A program made the translations under genes and the position numbers. DNA of 64,000 bases from Pedobacter aquatilis (lineage in GTDB: Bacteria; Bacteroidota; Bacteroidia; Sphingobacteriales; Sphingobacteriaceae). The stretch covers positions 372,001 to 436,000 of the forward strand of contig NZ_JAUFPW010000012.1 of the NCBI RefSeq assembly GCF_030409415.1, in the 5' to 3' direction. The notes beneath the pieces are model-generated. The model was given only the letters and a program-made list of their open reading frames with translations. It was not told the origin of the DNA and did no database searches. This document shows positions 15,491 to 24,225 of the stretch, piece by piece; within the stretch, counting starts at the first letter, position 1; each line of letters begins with the position of its first letter.

Positions 15491-15859
15491 ATGAAGTCAA
15501 CGAAGAAACAAAAGCGTAATGTTATAGTAAAGTGCTTTTTAAGTCCTGAGGAAATGCAGAAAGTTAATTCGCTTCGTCTTGAATTGGGCGCTACGATGTC
15601 TGATCTGATAAGAAGCAGGTTACTGCATCCTGATATGCTAATAGTAAATCCCGCTAAATTGCTTTTAATTTTTAGTGAAATTGGATCTGAGATGGCATCC
15701 ATCAATTTGGCCATGCAGAGATATTTTGAGCTTCCTGATGAAGCGAACTTGAAAGATGCTATTAATATGGAAGACAGCATTAAAGACTATCTTATTCAGC
15801 AGCACAAATTAGAAGTACAGATAAGAAAACTATTAATGAGGATTGAATGGAGGGAATAG
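15491..15859 (+). CDS. Relaxosome accessory protein, MobA/MobC-like ribbon-helix-helix
   Basis: The 122-residue protein starts with a basic tail (KSTKKQKRNVIVKCFLSPEE) and a ribbon-helix-helix-like segment, VIVKCFLSPEEMQKVNSLRLELGATMSDLIRSRLL, in which the first strand would contact DNA. The C-terminal half is helical and charged. Such small proteins bind oriT and recruit the relaxase. The relaxase gene starts three bases after its stop codon, which supports the role. Confidence 0.75.
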   Translation: MKSTKKQKRNVIVKCFLSPEEMQKVNSLRLELGATMSDLIRSRLLHPDMLIVNPAKLLLIFSEIGSEMASINLAMQRYFELPDEANLKDAINMEDSIKDYLIQQHKLEVQIRKLLMRIEWRE

Positions 15860-15862
15860 CAC

Positions 15863-16837
15863 ATGATTATTATTGCCAGACTATTTACTACTCGCAGAGG
15901 ATTTCCTGCTGTAAGTTATAATATGGATAAAGTTAGGCGTGGGGACGCAGAACTACTGGTTTATAAAAATTTTGGAATTCTTCACGCATTTTCAAATCCA
16001 TTAGCGGCTGATTTTGAGCACTATTTTGGAGCAGTTTCCTCGCTGAGCAGGCAAAGTTGGTATGCTCAGTTTCATGCGGTATTATCTGTTAAAGGAAAAG
16101 CTATTCCTGCTGATAATCTAAAAAGATTTGCTGAGCAGTGGTTAGGTGAAATGGGCTACGGCGCCCAACCATTTATGATATTCTTCCATTCTGATACAAA
16201 AAATAATCATGTGCATATTGTCTCTTCCTCAATACTTTTTTCCGGTCGGAAGATTTCTGCAAGCTTTGAGAGAAGACGAGCGGTTGAGGCCATAAATAAG
16301 TTACTTGGAATCGATTTAGAAGTGGCCTTCAAGAATGAAATCATACCTTTATTGGAGTATAATTTTTCCTCTTTCCACCAATTTACAGTTTTGTTAAAAC
16401 GAATAGGTTATCAGGCTTATACAGGTGGTAATCAATTTATCATTAGAAAATATGGGCGAATTTTTTTAAAAATTAGCCAAGAACAGCTCACAAAGATGAT
16501 TTTACGCCCAGAAGTCAATTCTAGTGGATCGGAACGGATCAGGTTATTGATAAATAATAGTCTAATTACCGTTGATAATAGATGTATCCCGATGTATCAG
16601 CAGCTGGCTCACAATTTTGCCGGTAGGTTAACAGGGTTTCATTCAGCGCTTTCAGATTACCTCCTTCGTCAGTATTCCTTAGAAATCTTATACCATTTTA
16701 AAAATAGGATTATTACTGGCTTTTCTGTTATCGATCATAAGGCGCGGGATGTTTTTGATGGTGGTGTTGTTATGGAACTCTCCAGGTTGATCGGAGAAAA
16801 TCCTCAACGCTTACAAGTGAAAAGCTATTCTAGATAG
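15863..16837 (+). CDS. Relaxase/mobilisation nuclease (MobB-like, MOBP type)
   Basis: The 324-residue protein has the relaxase domain at the N-terminus: a candidate catalytic Tyr19 in AVSYNMDKVRRGDAELL, and the metal-binding motif with His109 (FFHSDTKNNHVHIVS) and His116/His118, the HxDTxNxHxH form of Bacteroidota mobilisation proteins. It would nick oriT, bind the 5' end covalently and lead the strand through the channel. Relatives are often around 400 residues, so the C-terminal part is rather short. Beyond residue 200 the sequence is helical without recognisable motifs. It lies directly downstream of the RHH accessory gene. Confidence 0.87.
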   Translation: MIIIARLFTTRRGFPAVSYNMDKVRRGDAELLVYKNFGILHAFSNPLAADFEHYFGAVSSLSRQSWYAQFHAVLSVKGKAIPADNLKRFAEQWLGEMGYGAQPFMIFFHSDTKNNHVHIVSSSILFSGRKISASFERRRAVEAINKLLGIDLEVAFKNEIIPLLEYNFSSFHQFTVLLKRIGYQAYTGGNQFIIRKYGRIFLKISQEQLTKMILRPEVNSSGSERIRLLINNSLITVDNRCIPMYQQLAHNFAGRLTGFHSALSDYLLRQYSLEILYHFKNRIITGFSVIDHKARDVFDGGVVMELSRLIGENPQRLQVKSYSR

Positions 16838-16890
16838 ACCACAGCCTGGAGAGCAATTGAGCAGATAGACAAAAGAGAAATTTGCCCGAT

Positions 16891-17013
16891 ATGTCTACAC
16901 TGCAAAGGGCTGACTGTAAAGCAGTTAATCACAGCAAAAAAACTAGCGAGCTGTCTAAGGACATAAATAAGATTGCTTCATTTCAGTTAATTTTAAAGGC
17001 TGCAGGAGCTTAA
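16891..17013 (+). CDS. Possible small protein between relaxase and traA
   Basis: ATG at 16891 opens a 40-codon frame (MSTLQRADCKAVNHSKKTSE start, FQLILKAAGA end) with a basic, helical product and no known domain. It is the only credible frame in the 325-base gap between relaxase and traA; the rest of that gap shows no feature I can name. It may be a chance frame. Confidence 0.2.
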   Translation: MSTLQRADCKAVNHSKKTSELSKDINKIASFQLILKAAGA

Positions 17014-17162
17014 CCATGAATTTAATATAGGGTTTAACTCCGCCGCTTTCTTAACATTCTAGAAAAAAGACCGTGTTAATCATTCGGATTATAGACGCTC
17101 AAAATAACGCGCTCTCGATATTCTAAATAACAATATATCCTGCTTCATTAATACCAACACTT

Positions 17163-17780
17163 ATGATTATATCAACAGGCAATCTCAAGGGTGGCTGCGG
17201 CTGTACAACTGTGCTTTTACTTTTAGCCCACCATTTATCCTATAGCGGTAAGAAAGTCTACTTGATTGACTTGAGCATCGAGGGCGCTTTAAATTTGCTC
17301 TATCACCGATCATTATTATTACTCGAATGTTTACCTTTTGAGTTCTTCAGGACCGATGAGCACAAGGTCAACAGTTTATTAGCTAGACTGGAAGGGGACC
17401 AGGGGATAATATTAATTGATATTCCAAAAACCCTCTCCAGTAAAAAGGTGCAGGAAGTATTTGCAAAAGTCAATTACTTTATCATTCCTTTTCAATATGG
17501 TTTATTAAGTGTGCATTCTGCATCCGCCTTTTCGCTACTTATCAGAGGGTTTGCTGAGCGTTCTAAGTCCATTTTCTTGCCCAACAATAATCCACCTGAA
17601 GATATTCCGGATGAATTGTGGGAACAGCAGCAGTCGCTACGAGCACTCGGTCAACTCTCCTCATCCATACCAGTAGTTTTTCCACTGATAACCTTAAGAA
17701 GTATGCACCTGGCGCCGGCCTGTCTTTTTCAGCTCTCGCCAAGCCTCAATCTGCTTTGCGGGCAATACCTACTATTATAA
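17163..17780 (+). CDS. traA: TraA-like ParA-family protein with degenerate Walker A
   Basis: The 205-residue product has the ParA/MinD fold order: a P-loop after the first strand, VYLIDLSIEGA, Walker B-like IILIDIPKTLSS, and IIPFQYGLLSVHSA. In place of the deviant Walker A KGGxGKT it reads GNLKGGCGCTT: the signature Lys (KGG) is kept but the catalytic P-loop Lys is Cys16, and the switch position in LIDLS lacks its usual acidic residue. This suggests it binds nucleotide weakly or not at all. TraA is the first gene of the tra operon in CTnDOT-like elements, and its position here is the same. Assignment rests on fold motifs and context. Confidence 0.75.
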   Translation: MIISTGNLKGGCGCTTVLLLLAHHLSYSGKKVYLIDLSIEGALNLLYHRSLLLLECLPFEFFRTDEHKVNSLLARLEGDQGIILIDIPKTLSSKKVQEVFAKVNYFIIPFQYGLLSVHSASAFSLLIRGFAERSKSIFLPNNNPPEDIPDELWEQQQSLRALGQLSSSIPVVFPLITLRSMHLAPACLFQLSPSLNLLCGQYLLL

Positions 17781-17798
17781 ACTTAAATTCTTAAATCT

Positions 17799-18113
17799 AT
17801 GAGCTGGACAAATTTTACCCTTTATCTCGCCTTCGCCTACGCGGTATACTACGCTTTAAATTTTCTGATGGATTTCTCTAAGGCCGGCCGGCATTCTCTC
17901 ATCGAAGGAGACGAAGTTGAGGAGCATTATCAAATTGAAGATATTCAGCAGCCTGTTGAAGTGTCGGCATTTTCTCAAATCGATAACCCGGAATCTTCTG
18001 GTGATAGCTTCTTAAGCTCAGGTGAGCTGGAAAGCTCCGGCGCGCTGCGCTTTGAGCAAATCATGCAAGCCGCTTCCCAGGAATTAATTGAGTGCACCAA
18101 AAGAATGCTCTAA
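17799..18113 (+). CDS. Small tra-operon membrane protein of unknown function
   Basis: The 104-residue product has one N-terminal membrane segment (residues 5-24, NFTLYLAFAYAVYYALNFLM) and a long acidic, Ser-rich tail that is likely disordered, ending in a short amphipathic helix. No family is recognised. It sits between traA and the first traE-like gene, where CTnDOT has small poorly conserved genes (traB-traD). The next gene starts five bases after its stop codon. Confidence 0.6.
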   Translation: MSWTNFTLYLAFAYAVYYALNFLMDFSKAGRHSLIEGDEVEEHYQIEDIQQPVEVSAFSQIDNPESSGDSFLSSGELESSGALRFEQIMQAASQELIECTKRML

Positions 18114-18118
18114 AGAAA

Positions 18119-18430
18119 ATGAAAAAGTTTAGCTTCCAATTTTCAATACTACTGGCTTTGGTTTTCAGCAAGACCTCTAGCCTATACTGCCAGGTACCTG
18201 GCCTGAGTGAATTTAATCAGGCCAGCGCCCAGATTAGGCAGCAATACTTTTCATTTTCTGATTTTGCTATGGTTATCGGCGCAGTCTCAGGTCTTTTAGG
18301 GGGCTTGCGCGTTTATGCCAACTGGCAAGCCGGCCGTCATCACATCGATAGGCAGGTTATGGGCTGGCTGTTTTCCTGCATCTTTTTAAACGTCTGCGGG
18401 GTATTTCTCCGCGGCTTATTCGGACTTTAA
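18119..18430 (+). CDS. TraE-like DUF4134 protein, copy 1 (VirB2-like)
   Basis: I start this at ATG 18119, which follows the previous stop by five bases and gives a signal peptide (MKKFSFQFSILLALVFSKTSSLYCQ); the upstream in-frame ATG lies inside the previous gene. The mature part has two membrane helices with a Gly-rich turn (FAMVIGAVSGLLGGLRVYANW, then CIFLNVCGVFLRGLFG). This is the layout of DUF4134/TraE, which resembles VirB2-type pilins. It shares the AxxGxxGGxxVYxxW core with the next gene, so the two are paralogues in tandem. Confidence 0.75.
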   Translation: MKKFSFQFSILLALVFSKTSSLYCQVPGLSEFNQASAQIRQQYFSFSDFAMVIGAVSGLLGGLRVYANWQAGRHHIDRQVMGWLFSCIFLNVCGVFLRGLFGL

Positions 18431-18444
18431 AATCAATAAACAAT

Positions 18445-18756
18445 ATGAAAAATCTAACAAAAAACCTGCTGCTCATGTCACTTATGAGCTTTTCTTCTTC
18501 CCTTGCATTTGCTCAGGCTGGCGGAGGGACAACCGGAATAAATGCTGCAACTTCAACCCTGACGAGTTACATCGACCCAGTGTCAACATTAACTCTGGCC
18601 ATTGGCGCAGTAGTGGGTATAATTGGCGGAATTATGGTGTATATCAAATGGAATTCCGGCGATAGGGACATCAGTAAAGAGGTGATGAGTTGGGGAGGAT
18701 CCTGCATTTTTTTAGTGCTGGTATCTGTAGTGATCAAAGCCTTTTTTGGTGTATAG
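18445..18756 (+). CDS. traE: TraE-like DUF4134 protein, copy 2 (VirB2-like)
   Basis: This 103-residue protein has a signal peptide ending in LAFAQ and two helices, with LAIGAVVGIIGGIMVYIKW and IFLVLVSVVIKAFFGV. The sequence between them (NSGDRDISKEVMSWGGSCIF) is typical of DUF4134, the TraE protein of Bacteroidetes conjugative transposons, thought to be a pilin-like subunit of the mating channel. It is closer to the classic family than the preceding copy. traF follows after 13 bases. Confidence 0.85.
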   Translation: MKNLTKNLLLMSLMSFSSSLAFAQAGGGTTGINAATSTLTSYIDPVSTLTLAIGAVVGIIGGIMVYIKWNSGDRDISKEVMSWGGSCIFLVLVSVVIKAFFGV

Positions 18757-18769
18757 GGGGGCCAAGCTT

Positions 18770-19060
18770 ATGGAACGCCACCCAATTTATAAAGGATTAG
18801 AGCAGCCTTTAAGCTACCGTGGACTCAAAGGAAAGTATATCGGATGGGGGATTGGTTCGCTCGTCTGCGGACTGTTTGCCGGCGGGATTATAGGCGCAGT
18901 ATCCAATATGTACCTGGGCGTTTTTTTAACTGCGCTATTCTCTGGCGGCGGCTTTAGCTATACCCTTTATCAGCAAAAAAGAGGGCTTTACAATAAAAAA
19001 AGAGATAGGGGATTGTTTGTTCATAAAAATGCCTTTCGTTATGGGTACAAAAATCTTTGA
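18770..19060 (+). CDS. traF: TraF-like DUF4133 membrane protein (VirB3-like)
   Basis: I use the ATG at 18770 because MERHPIYKGLEQPLSYRGLKG is the standard opening of DUF4133/TraF proteins; the ATG at 18746 lies within traE. The 96-residue product has two membrane helices (about 27-46 and 50-69) and a basic tail. TraF corresponds to VirB3, which partners the VirB4 ATPase at the inner membrane. Its 3' end overlaps the start of traG by some 20-45 bases depending on the start used. Confidence 0.87.
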   Translation: MERHPIYKGLEQPLSYRGLKGKYIGWGIGSLVCGLFAGGIIGAVSNMYLGVFLTALFSGGGFSYTLYQQKRGLYNKKRDRGLFVHKNAFRYGYKNL

Positions 19061-21479
19061 TCTACCGTATATCGGCTATGATAATTTTCAGGGGCTGGAA
19101 TTGCTTTATACCGCTAGTGGGGATTTTTCTGTTATCATACAGATTGAAAATGTCGTTACTGAGCTTAGCGCTGATGAGCGGGGATATGTAGCTTTTCATG
19201 ATCTGCTGCTTCAGCTCATTAAAACTCTTGGGGAAGGCTATATACTCACTAAGCAGGACGTTTTTGTCGCAGGACGGTTTAAACAAGGAAAAAGTGAAGA
19301 ATATTTGCAAAAAGCCTTTGATTCCCATTTTTGTGGCCGAAGGCAGATTGAGCTTTACAGTTATTTAATCATCACTAAAAAGGTTGAACGTTCGAGGTTT
19401 TACCTCTATAGTGACAAATCCCTGCACAATTTTAAAAGCGTTACCAGTAAAGTTATGGGAACTTTAAATGAAGCGGGGCTGCAGCCTGTGCTTTTAGACA
19501 AGGCTTCGATGGACCGCTACATAGGCCGCTGCCTTTCAATGGATTTTTCCTCAGCGCACATTCTTAGGAATAACTTTTTTGCCCGCGAAAACCAGATTGA
19601 TATGGGCAGCTCCTGCATTAGATGCATTTCGCTCATCGACAGTGATAGAATGGAACTGCCTGCTCATTTTAGTGCCCATCAGCTCAAAAATGATGGGAAG
19701 GGCATGAGAGCCTTCGCCGTCGATAACCTATCCTTTCTGCACCAGGTTCCTGAATTTGAGTGTATGATTTACAATCAGGTAATTTCCGTTCCCCCTCAAA
19801 GCAGCACCCTTTCCTCCTTAAACTTAAAACAAAAGCGGCATGCCGGGATTCCCGATGCAGCCAACCGGTTATGCATGGAAGATATTTCGGCTTTGCTTAC
19901 TGAAGTTGCCCGGGATAACCAGTTGCTCGTTCATGTTCATTTTAACATTATGCTGTGCACTGGGCGGGATAAAATCCAGGAAGCTTCCAACTTTATTGAA
20001 TCGGCGCTTTTTTCCCTTGGCATCATTCCATCGCGAAACGCTTATAACCAGCTGGAGCTTTTCAGCGCCTGTTTGCCTGGTAATGCTGCAGCGCTTAAAA
20101 ATTATGATTTGGTGCTGCTCCCGGTTCGGGCAGCGGCTTGCCTGATGTTTAAGGAAAGATTTGCCAAAAATGAGCAGTCAGATTTTCTGCTTCGGTTTAC
20201 CGACAGGCATGGCCTGCCAATCTCAATCGACCTGGCGGATTTACCCATGCAATCCGGAAGAATATCCAACCGTTCAAAGTTTGTGCTAGGCGGGTCCGGT
20301 TCAGGAAAATCTTTTTTTATGAACAGCCTGGTTGAACAGTATTTGCTTTATAATATGGATGTGGTTATCGTTGACACCGGGCATTCCTATAGCGGACTCT
20401 GCAGATACTATGCTGGCCGCTACATTACCTACTCTGAGGAGCATCCTATTACGATGAATCCCTTTGCTTTTTCAAAGGCAGAATATACGATTGAAAAACG
20501 TGACTTTTTAAAAACGCTCATCTTTTTACTTTTTAAGGGCGTTCATGGCAGTGTTGACGCCGTTGAGGATACGGTTATCTCTAGTGTGATAGCCTCCTTC
20601 TATGCCCATCACTTTGCTACAGAAACCTTTTCGGCACTGAATTTCGATGCTTTTTACCATTATTCTGTTGAAAGGATAAAACAGATATGTGAGCAAGATG
20701 GTATCAGTTTTGAAATCGATGCTTACCGTTTTGTCCTGCGCAAATTTTGCAAAGGCGAAGAGTTCGGCGATTTACTGAACCTGCCTACTGATTCTTCATT
20801 GCTGAGTGAGCGGCTGGTGGTATTCGAAATTGACTCCATTCGCGAGCATAAGGTTCTTTTTCCCATTGTGACGCTCATTATTATGGATGTTTTCCTGCAG
20901 AAAATGAGGCTTAGGCATTCCCAGCGAAAGGCACTGATTTTAGAAGAGGCCTGGAAAGCAATCGCCTCAGAGCTCATGGCCTCTTACCTAGTATACATGT
21001 ATAAAACCGTGCGGAAATTTTACGGAGAGGCAATCGTAGTCACCCAGGAATTAGAAGATATTATTTCCAGTCCAACGGTCAAAAACAGCATTATTGCAAA
21101 TTCAGACACCATCTGCCTTTTAGATCAACGTAAATTCCGCGATGATTACGCAAAGATCTCTTCACTGCTATCGCTTTCTGAGCAGGAGCAAAAGAAAATT
21201 TTTACCATCAATCAGCTCGATAATAAATCCGGGCGTGGCCGCTTTAAAGAAGTATATATTAAGCGGGGCAGTACCGGAGAGGTTTACGGGGTGGAGGTTT
21301 CCCTAAAGCAGTACATGACTTTCACTACTGAAAAGCCTGAAAAGCTGGCTTTGGAACATTACCTGAATCTCCATGGGGACTTTAGGGCATCTCTTGATGC
21401 TTTTTTCGCAGACTTTGAAAGCTCCAGGGGTAGCCTTGCAGAATTTATCAAAATCATTAATCTAAACCAAACATCATGA
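19017..21479 (+). CDS. traG: TraG-type conjugation ATPase (VirB4 family)
   Basis: The protein of about 820 residues is a VirB4-like ATPase. The N-domain opens KIFDLPYIGYDNF and spans roughly 400 residues; the ATPase domain has Walker A KFVLGGSGSGKSFFMNSLVE (Lys431 counted from 19017), DVVIVDTGHSYSGL, and Walker B ALILEEAWKAI followed by VTQELEDI. It would power assembly of the channel and substrate transport. Three starts are possible (19017, 19029, 19041); 19041 (MGTKIFDLPYIG) needs the least overlap with traF. The stop overlaps the next start in ATGA. Length and motif spacing agree with intact TraG proteins. Confidence 0.93.
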   Translation: MFIKMPFVMGTKIFDLPYIGYDNFQGLELLYTASGDFSVIIQIENVVTELSADERGYVAFHDLLLQLIKTLGEGYILTKQDVFVAGRFKQGKSEEYLQKAFDSHFCGRRQIELYSYLIITKKVERSRFYLYSDKSLHNFKSVTSKVMGTLNEAGLQPVLLDKASMDRYIGRCLSMDFSSAHILRNNFFARENQIDMGSSCIRCISLIDSDRMELPAHFSAHQLKNDGKGMRAFAVDNLSFLHQVPEFECMIYNQVISVPPQSSTLSSLNLKQKRHAGIPDAANRLCMEDISALLTEVARDNQLLVHVHFNIMLCTGRDKIQEASNFIESALFSLGIIPSRNAYNQLELFSACLPGNAAALKNYDLVLLPVRAAACLMFKERFAKNEQSDFLLRFTDRHGLPISIDLADLPMQSGRISNRSKFVLGGSGSGKSFFMNSLVEQYLLYNMDVVIVDTGHSYSGLCRYYAGRYITYSEEHPITMNPFAFSKAEYTIEKRDFLKTLIFLLFKGVHGSVDAVEDTVISSVIASFYAHHFATETFSALNFDAFYHYSVERIKQICEQDGISFEIDAYRFVLRKFCKGEEFGDLLNLPTDSSLLSERLVVFEIDSIREHKVLFPIVTLIIMDVFLQKMRLRHSQRKALILEEAWKAIASELMASYLVYMYKTVRKFYGEAIVVTQELEDIISSPTVKNSIIANSDTICLLDQRKFRDDYAKISSLLSLSEQEQKKIFTINQLDNKSGRGRFKEVYIKRGSTGEVYGVEVSLKQYMTFTTEKPEKLALEHYLNLHGDFRASLDAFFADFESSRGSLAEFIKIINLNQTS

Positions 21480-22141
21480 AAACCTTAATTTTCTTTTTCC
21501 TACCGCTGGCATTGATTTACCGGGATAGCGCTGCTCAGATTTATATCGATCCAAGTACTTCTGCTGCTATGGCATCTCAATCTGTTCTCATAAATGCACA
21601 GCTTAATACTTCTAGTGAAAAGCTTACGCTGCTGCAGCGTGCACAGCTAGCGGTAGGCGCTGAACTTGCCATTGCAAATGAACTTCAAAGCAGGATTTTT
21701 AGGGGGCTTACTGAAGTTTCCTCAGCGGTAAGCGATTTACTTGCCGTTAAAGACATCTCAGAAATTACTCAGGATATCTTGCACGACGGGAAGAGAGCTG
21801 TGGAAGTTGCTTCAGGGAATCCTGCTTTACTGGTTTTTGCGCAATCCGGCGCCGAGGAATTTTACTCCAGATCCATTCGTTTATCAGCTCAGGTTGGCGC
21901 TTTTGTGCTGCATTCAGCTAAAGAAAACCTGATGGATGCAGGGGAGCGTGCCAAGCTTTTAAATCATATCGTCACTGAGCTTTCCATTCTCAGGGGCGTG
22001 ATATACGGGATATATCGGGCCATGTATTGGGCAAAAATGCGGGGTTTCTGGAATTCGGTTAATCCTTATTCGCGCTTTATTAATTTAGATAAACGCATTG
22101 CAGAAGAAGTCATTTTTAAAAGTAAACTCTTTAAGCGATGA
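21476..22141 (+). CDS. Exported Tra-operon protein, paralogue A of three
   Basis: The 221-residue product has a signal peptide (MKTLIFFFLPLALIYRDSAAQ) and a mostly helical mature part. I do not recognise a named domain. Its C-terminus (LSILRGVIYGIYRAMYWAKM, NPYSRFINLDKRIAEEVI) is clearly related to the gene at 22793 and more weakly to that at 22138, so the three are tandem paralogues. They occupy the site between traG and traJ where CTnDOT has TraI (DUF4141), a helical exported protein akin to VirB5, which makes a VirB5-like role the best guess. It overlaps both neighbours by four bases. Confidence 0.75.
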   Translation: MKTLIFFFLPLALIYRDSAAQIYIDPSTSAAMASQSVLINAQLNTSSEKLTLLQRAQLAVGAELAIANELQSRIFRGLTEVSSAVSDLLAVKDISEITQDILHDGKRAVEVASGNPALLVFAQSGAEEFYSRSIRLSAQVGAFVLHSAKENLMDAGERAKLLNHIVTELSILRGVIYGIYRAMYWAKMRGFWNSVNPYSRFINLDKRIAEEVIFKSKLFKR

Positions 22142-22791
22142 AAGCGGTGATGATAATGCTAAGCTTGTTGCTTTATAGCCTTATTTGCTCGGCGCAGATA
22201 AACATAACCCTGCTGCACCAGTTAATTGATAACAGTAAATCTGAACATTCCCGGCAAAGCAGCCTGCGAGACAAGCACGCTTTATCCACTGCTAGTGAAA
22301 GCGCAAATGCAGCCCAGAGCTTGCAGCTTCAAAGCACCTATCAGCAGCTAAAGAAAAAGTTTTCTACCCTAGGCATGCTTATCGAGCTGATGCAGGTCAG
22401 CAGTGATGCGCCAGTGATACTGAGCCAGATTTCAGCCGACCAGACCCAAATTATTTTAGCCTGTCAGAAAAATCCGGCCCTCAGCTTTTTGGCAATAGAA
22501 ACTCAACTTGATCTGGTTGACCGGGCAAGCTTACTGCTGAGGTATCTTTACGGCCTTTCCTTATCTGCGGGCGAACTGGGCGCGATGTCCAGATCAGATA
22601 GACTAATGCTTATCAGTTTTGGCATTGATGAGCTGCGTCAAATTTCATTGATTCTTTCCGGACTCAGTAAAACGCTGAGCGCGTATACCTATAGTAGGTC
22701 CTACGGAACAGGATTTTTTAATATGTCGCCGTTAGATAAGCAGCTTTCTTCCAAAATTCTTTTAAAAGTGAAACCGCTCAAGAAAAACTGA
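22138..22791 (+). CDS. Exported Tra-operon protein, paralogue B of three
   Basis: The 217-residue product has a signal peptide ending near SLICSAQ and a Gln/Ser-rich helical region predicted to form coiled coil (about residues 35-75, SASE-SANAAQSLQLQSTYQQLKKK). The C-terminal part (ELRQISLILSGLSKTLSAYTY, NMSPLDKQLSSKILLKVK) shares the spacing of the LR-I, N-P and DK motifs with its two neighbours but is the most diverged of the set. No known domain is evident. It overlaps the preceding gene by four bases and ends one base before the next start. Confidence 0.7.
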   Translation: MKAVMIMLSLLLYSLICSAQINITLLHQLIDNSKSEHSRQSSLRDKHALSTASESANAAQSLQLQSTYQQLKKKFSTLGMLIELMQVSSDAPVILSQISADQTQIILACQKNPALSFLAIETQLDLVDRASLLLRYLYGLSLSAGELGAMSRSDRLMLISFGIDELRQISLILSGLSKTLSAYTYSRSYGTGFFNMSPLDKQLSSKILLKVKPLKKN

Positions 22792-22792
22792 T

Positions 22793-23458
22793 ATGAAAAA
22801 ATTACTATTTGTATTGCTATTCTTCGCATGCGCCTTTACCTCCCTGAGCCAGCAGATCGTCTTTGACAGGGAGCATTTTTCTATTGTCAATCAAAACGGG
22901 CTTGCCCGCCTGTCCGCTGAACTTGCCTTGCATCAACACTATGAACGGACCCTTTCAAGCCTTAGTGATATTAAAGTTAACATCTCCGCGCTGGTATTCA
23001 CTCAGCAGCTTATCTATAACTCATTAACGCAGGTCGATCAGGGGTTAAAAAGTGCGCTCATGGTTAGCCAAATCGCTGATATTTTAGCTGAGATTTTCCA
23101 GGAAAGTCAGCAGCTCATTTCCTTCGCTTCGGCTCATCCTCATCTTTTAATTTTTGCAGAGGAGTTTTCCCGCCAGCTTAGCACGCGGGGAATCAATCTG
23201 GTGGGAGAAGTCTCGCAGCGAATTTTGGCAGAAAGATCAGATTTACTCCTGGATGCCCAGAAGCGAGACGGGCTGCTGCGAAAAATTGCGCTCGAGCTTC
23301 GCATAATCAGGGCACTTGTTTTTTCAATTAGAAAAAGCATGTTCTGGGCATCCCAGCGCTCGATATTCTCGATGGCAAACCCCTTTCAAAATTTCATCAA
23401 TACCGATAAGAGGATAGCCTCGCAAATCCTGACCAGTTATAAATCCTTAAAAAAATGA
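22793..23458 (+). CDS. Exported Tra-operon protein, paralogue C of three
   Basis: At 221 residues this equals paralogue A in length. It has a signal peptide (MKKLLFVLLFFACAFTSLSQ) and a helical mature part with ELRIIRALVFSIRKSMFWAS, then NPFQNFINTDKRIASQIL, which aligns well with paralogue A. Keeping three diverged copies in one operon suggests a hetero-oligomer or specialised subunits rather than recent duplication. Location is periplasmic or membrane-associated. The function is inferred only from position in the tra operon. Confidence 0.72.
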   Translation: MKKLLFVLLFFACAFTSLSQQIVFDREHFSIVNQNGLARLSAELALHQHYERTLSSLSDIKVNISALVFTQQLIYNSLTQVDQGLKSALMVSQIADILAEIFQESQQLISFASAHPHLLIFAEEFSRQLSTRGINLVGEVSQRILAERSDLLLDAQKRDGLLRKIALELRIIRALVFSIRKSMFWASQRSIFSMANPFQNFINTDKRIASQILTSYKSLKK

Positions 23459-24225
23459 AAACGACAATCTTTTTTGTTAGCTGCCTGGCGTTTTTCTCAG
23501 GCGCTCACGCGCAGACGAATATCCGCGATGAACACATTACAAACCAGCAGGAACGCATGGTTTTTAAATCATGGGATAAGGATAGCTTTACCCCTAAGCC
23601 AGGATTCTTAGGCTTAAATCCCCTATACTGGCTCACCTGGGGCCTGCATCCCAATTATCCCGATACAGACCTTCGCCCGCTTGGACCGTTAGGGCCGCAA
23701 AGTAACCGGCTGGCCCTTGCAGTAGCATTGAGCGCTGCTGAAAACCGGTATAAAATGCAGTCTGACAGCATCCGGCAAACCGCTGAGTTTAACTTTGCCC
23801 AGCATTCAGGGCTGCTTTCTGATTTTGACCCGCTGTGGAATCTTTATTATTCCTCTGTCCTTGAGCCGTTAAAATCTTCCCCACTGGATTTATTCTCCGG
23901 TCTTAGACCGGACGTTATAATTGCCCTTAACCGGTCGGGTTTCGTTAGCTGGTACCAAAATGAACATAAGACTTTACGAGAAAGATTGACTATAGCCCGA
24001 AACAGTGACATGGAAAAAGGCTCAAGGATTATTTATTATCATCGGCTACTGCTTGATTACCGAAAACTCCAGGCAAACTGGGAAGAAAAAAAACGGCTCA
24101 GCGGACGCTGGCTGGATAACAGAGATAAAAAGGAGAACATATTGAAACGTGAAAAGTCCACCAATAAGTGGGCACAGAAAGATATAGAAATTGTGGACAG
24201 AATACTTAAAAATTCCAGATTATGA
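23455..24225 (+). CDS. Exported Tra-operon protein of unknown function
   Basis: The 256-residue product has a signal peptide (MKTTIFFVSCLAFFSGAHAQ, cleavage after HAQ). The mature protein has a Pro/Trp-rich part (GFLGLNPLYWLTWGLHPNYP, residues about 50-70) and a basic helical C-terminus. I know no family for it. It overlaps its neighbours by four bases on both sides, so it is translated together with the exported paralogues and traJ, and is presumably a channel or periplasmic component specific to this type of element. Confidence 0.7.
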   Translation: MKTTIFFVSCLAFFSGAHAQTNIRDEHITNQQERMVFKSWDKDSFTPKPGFLGLNPLYWLTWGLHPNYPDTDLRPLGPLGPQSNRLALAVALSAAENRYKMQSDSIRQTAEFNFAQHSGLLSDFDPLWNLYYSSVLEPLKSSPLDLFSGLRPDVIIALNRSGFVSWYQNEHKTLRERLTIARNSDMEKGSRIIYYHRLLLDYRKLQANWEEKKRLSGRWLDNRDKKENILKREKSTNKWAQKDIEIVDRILKNSRL

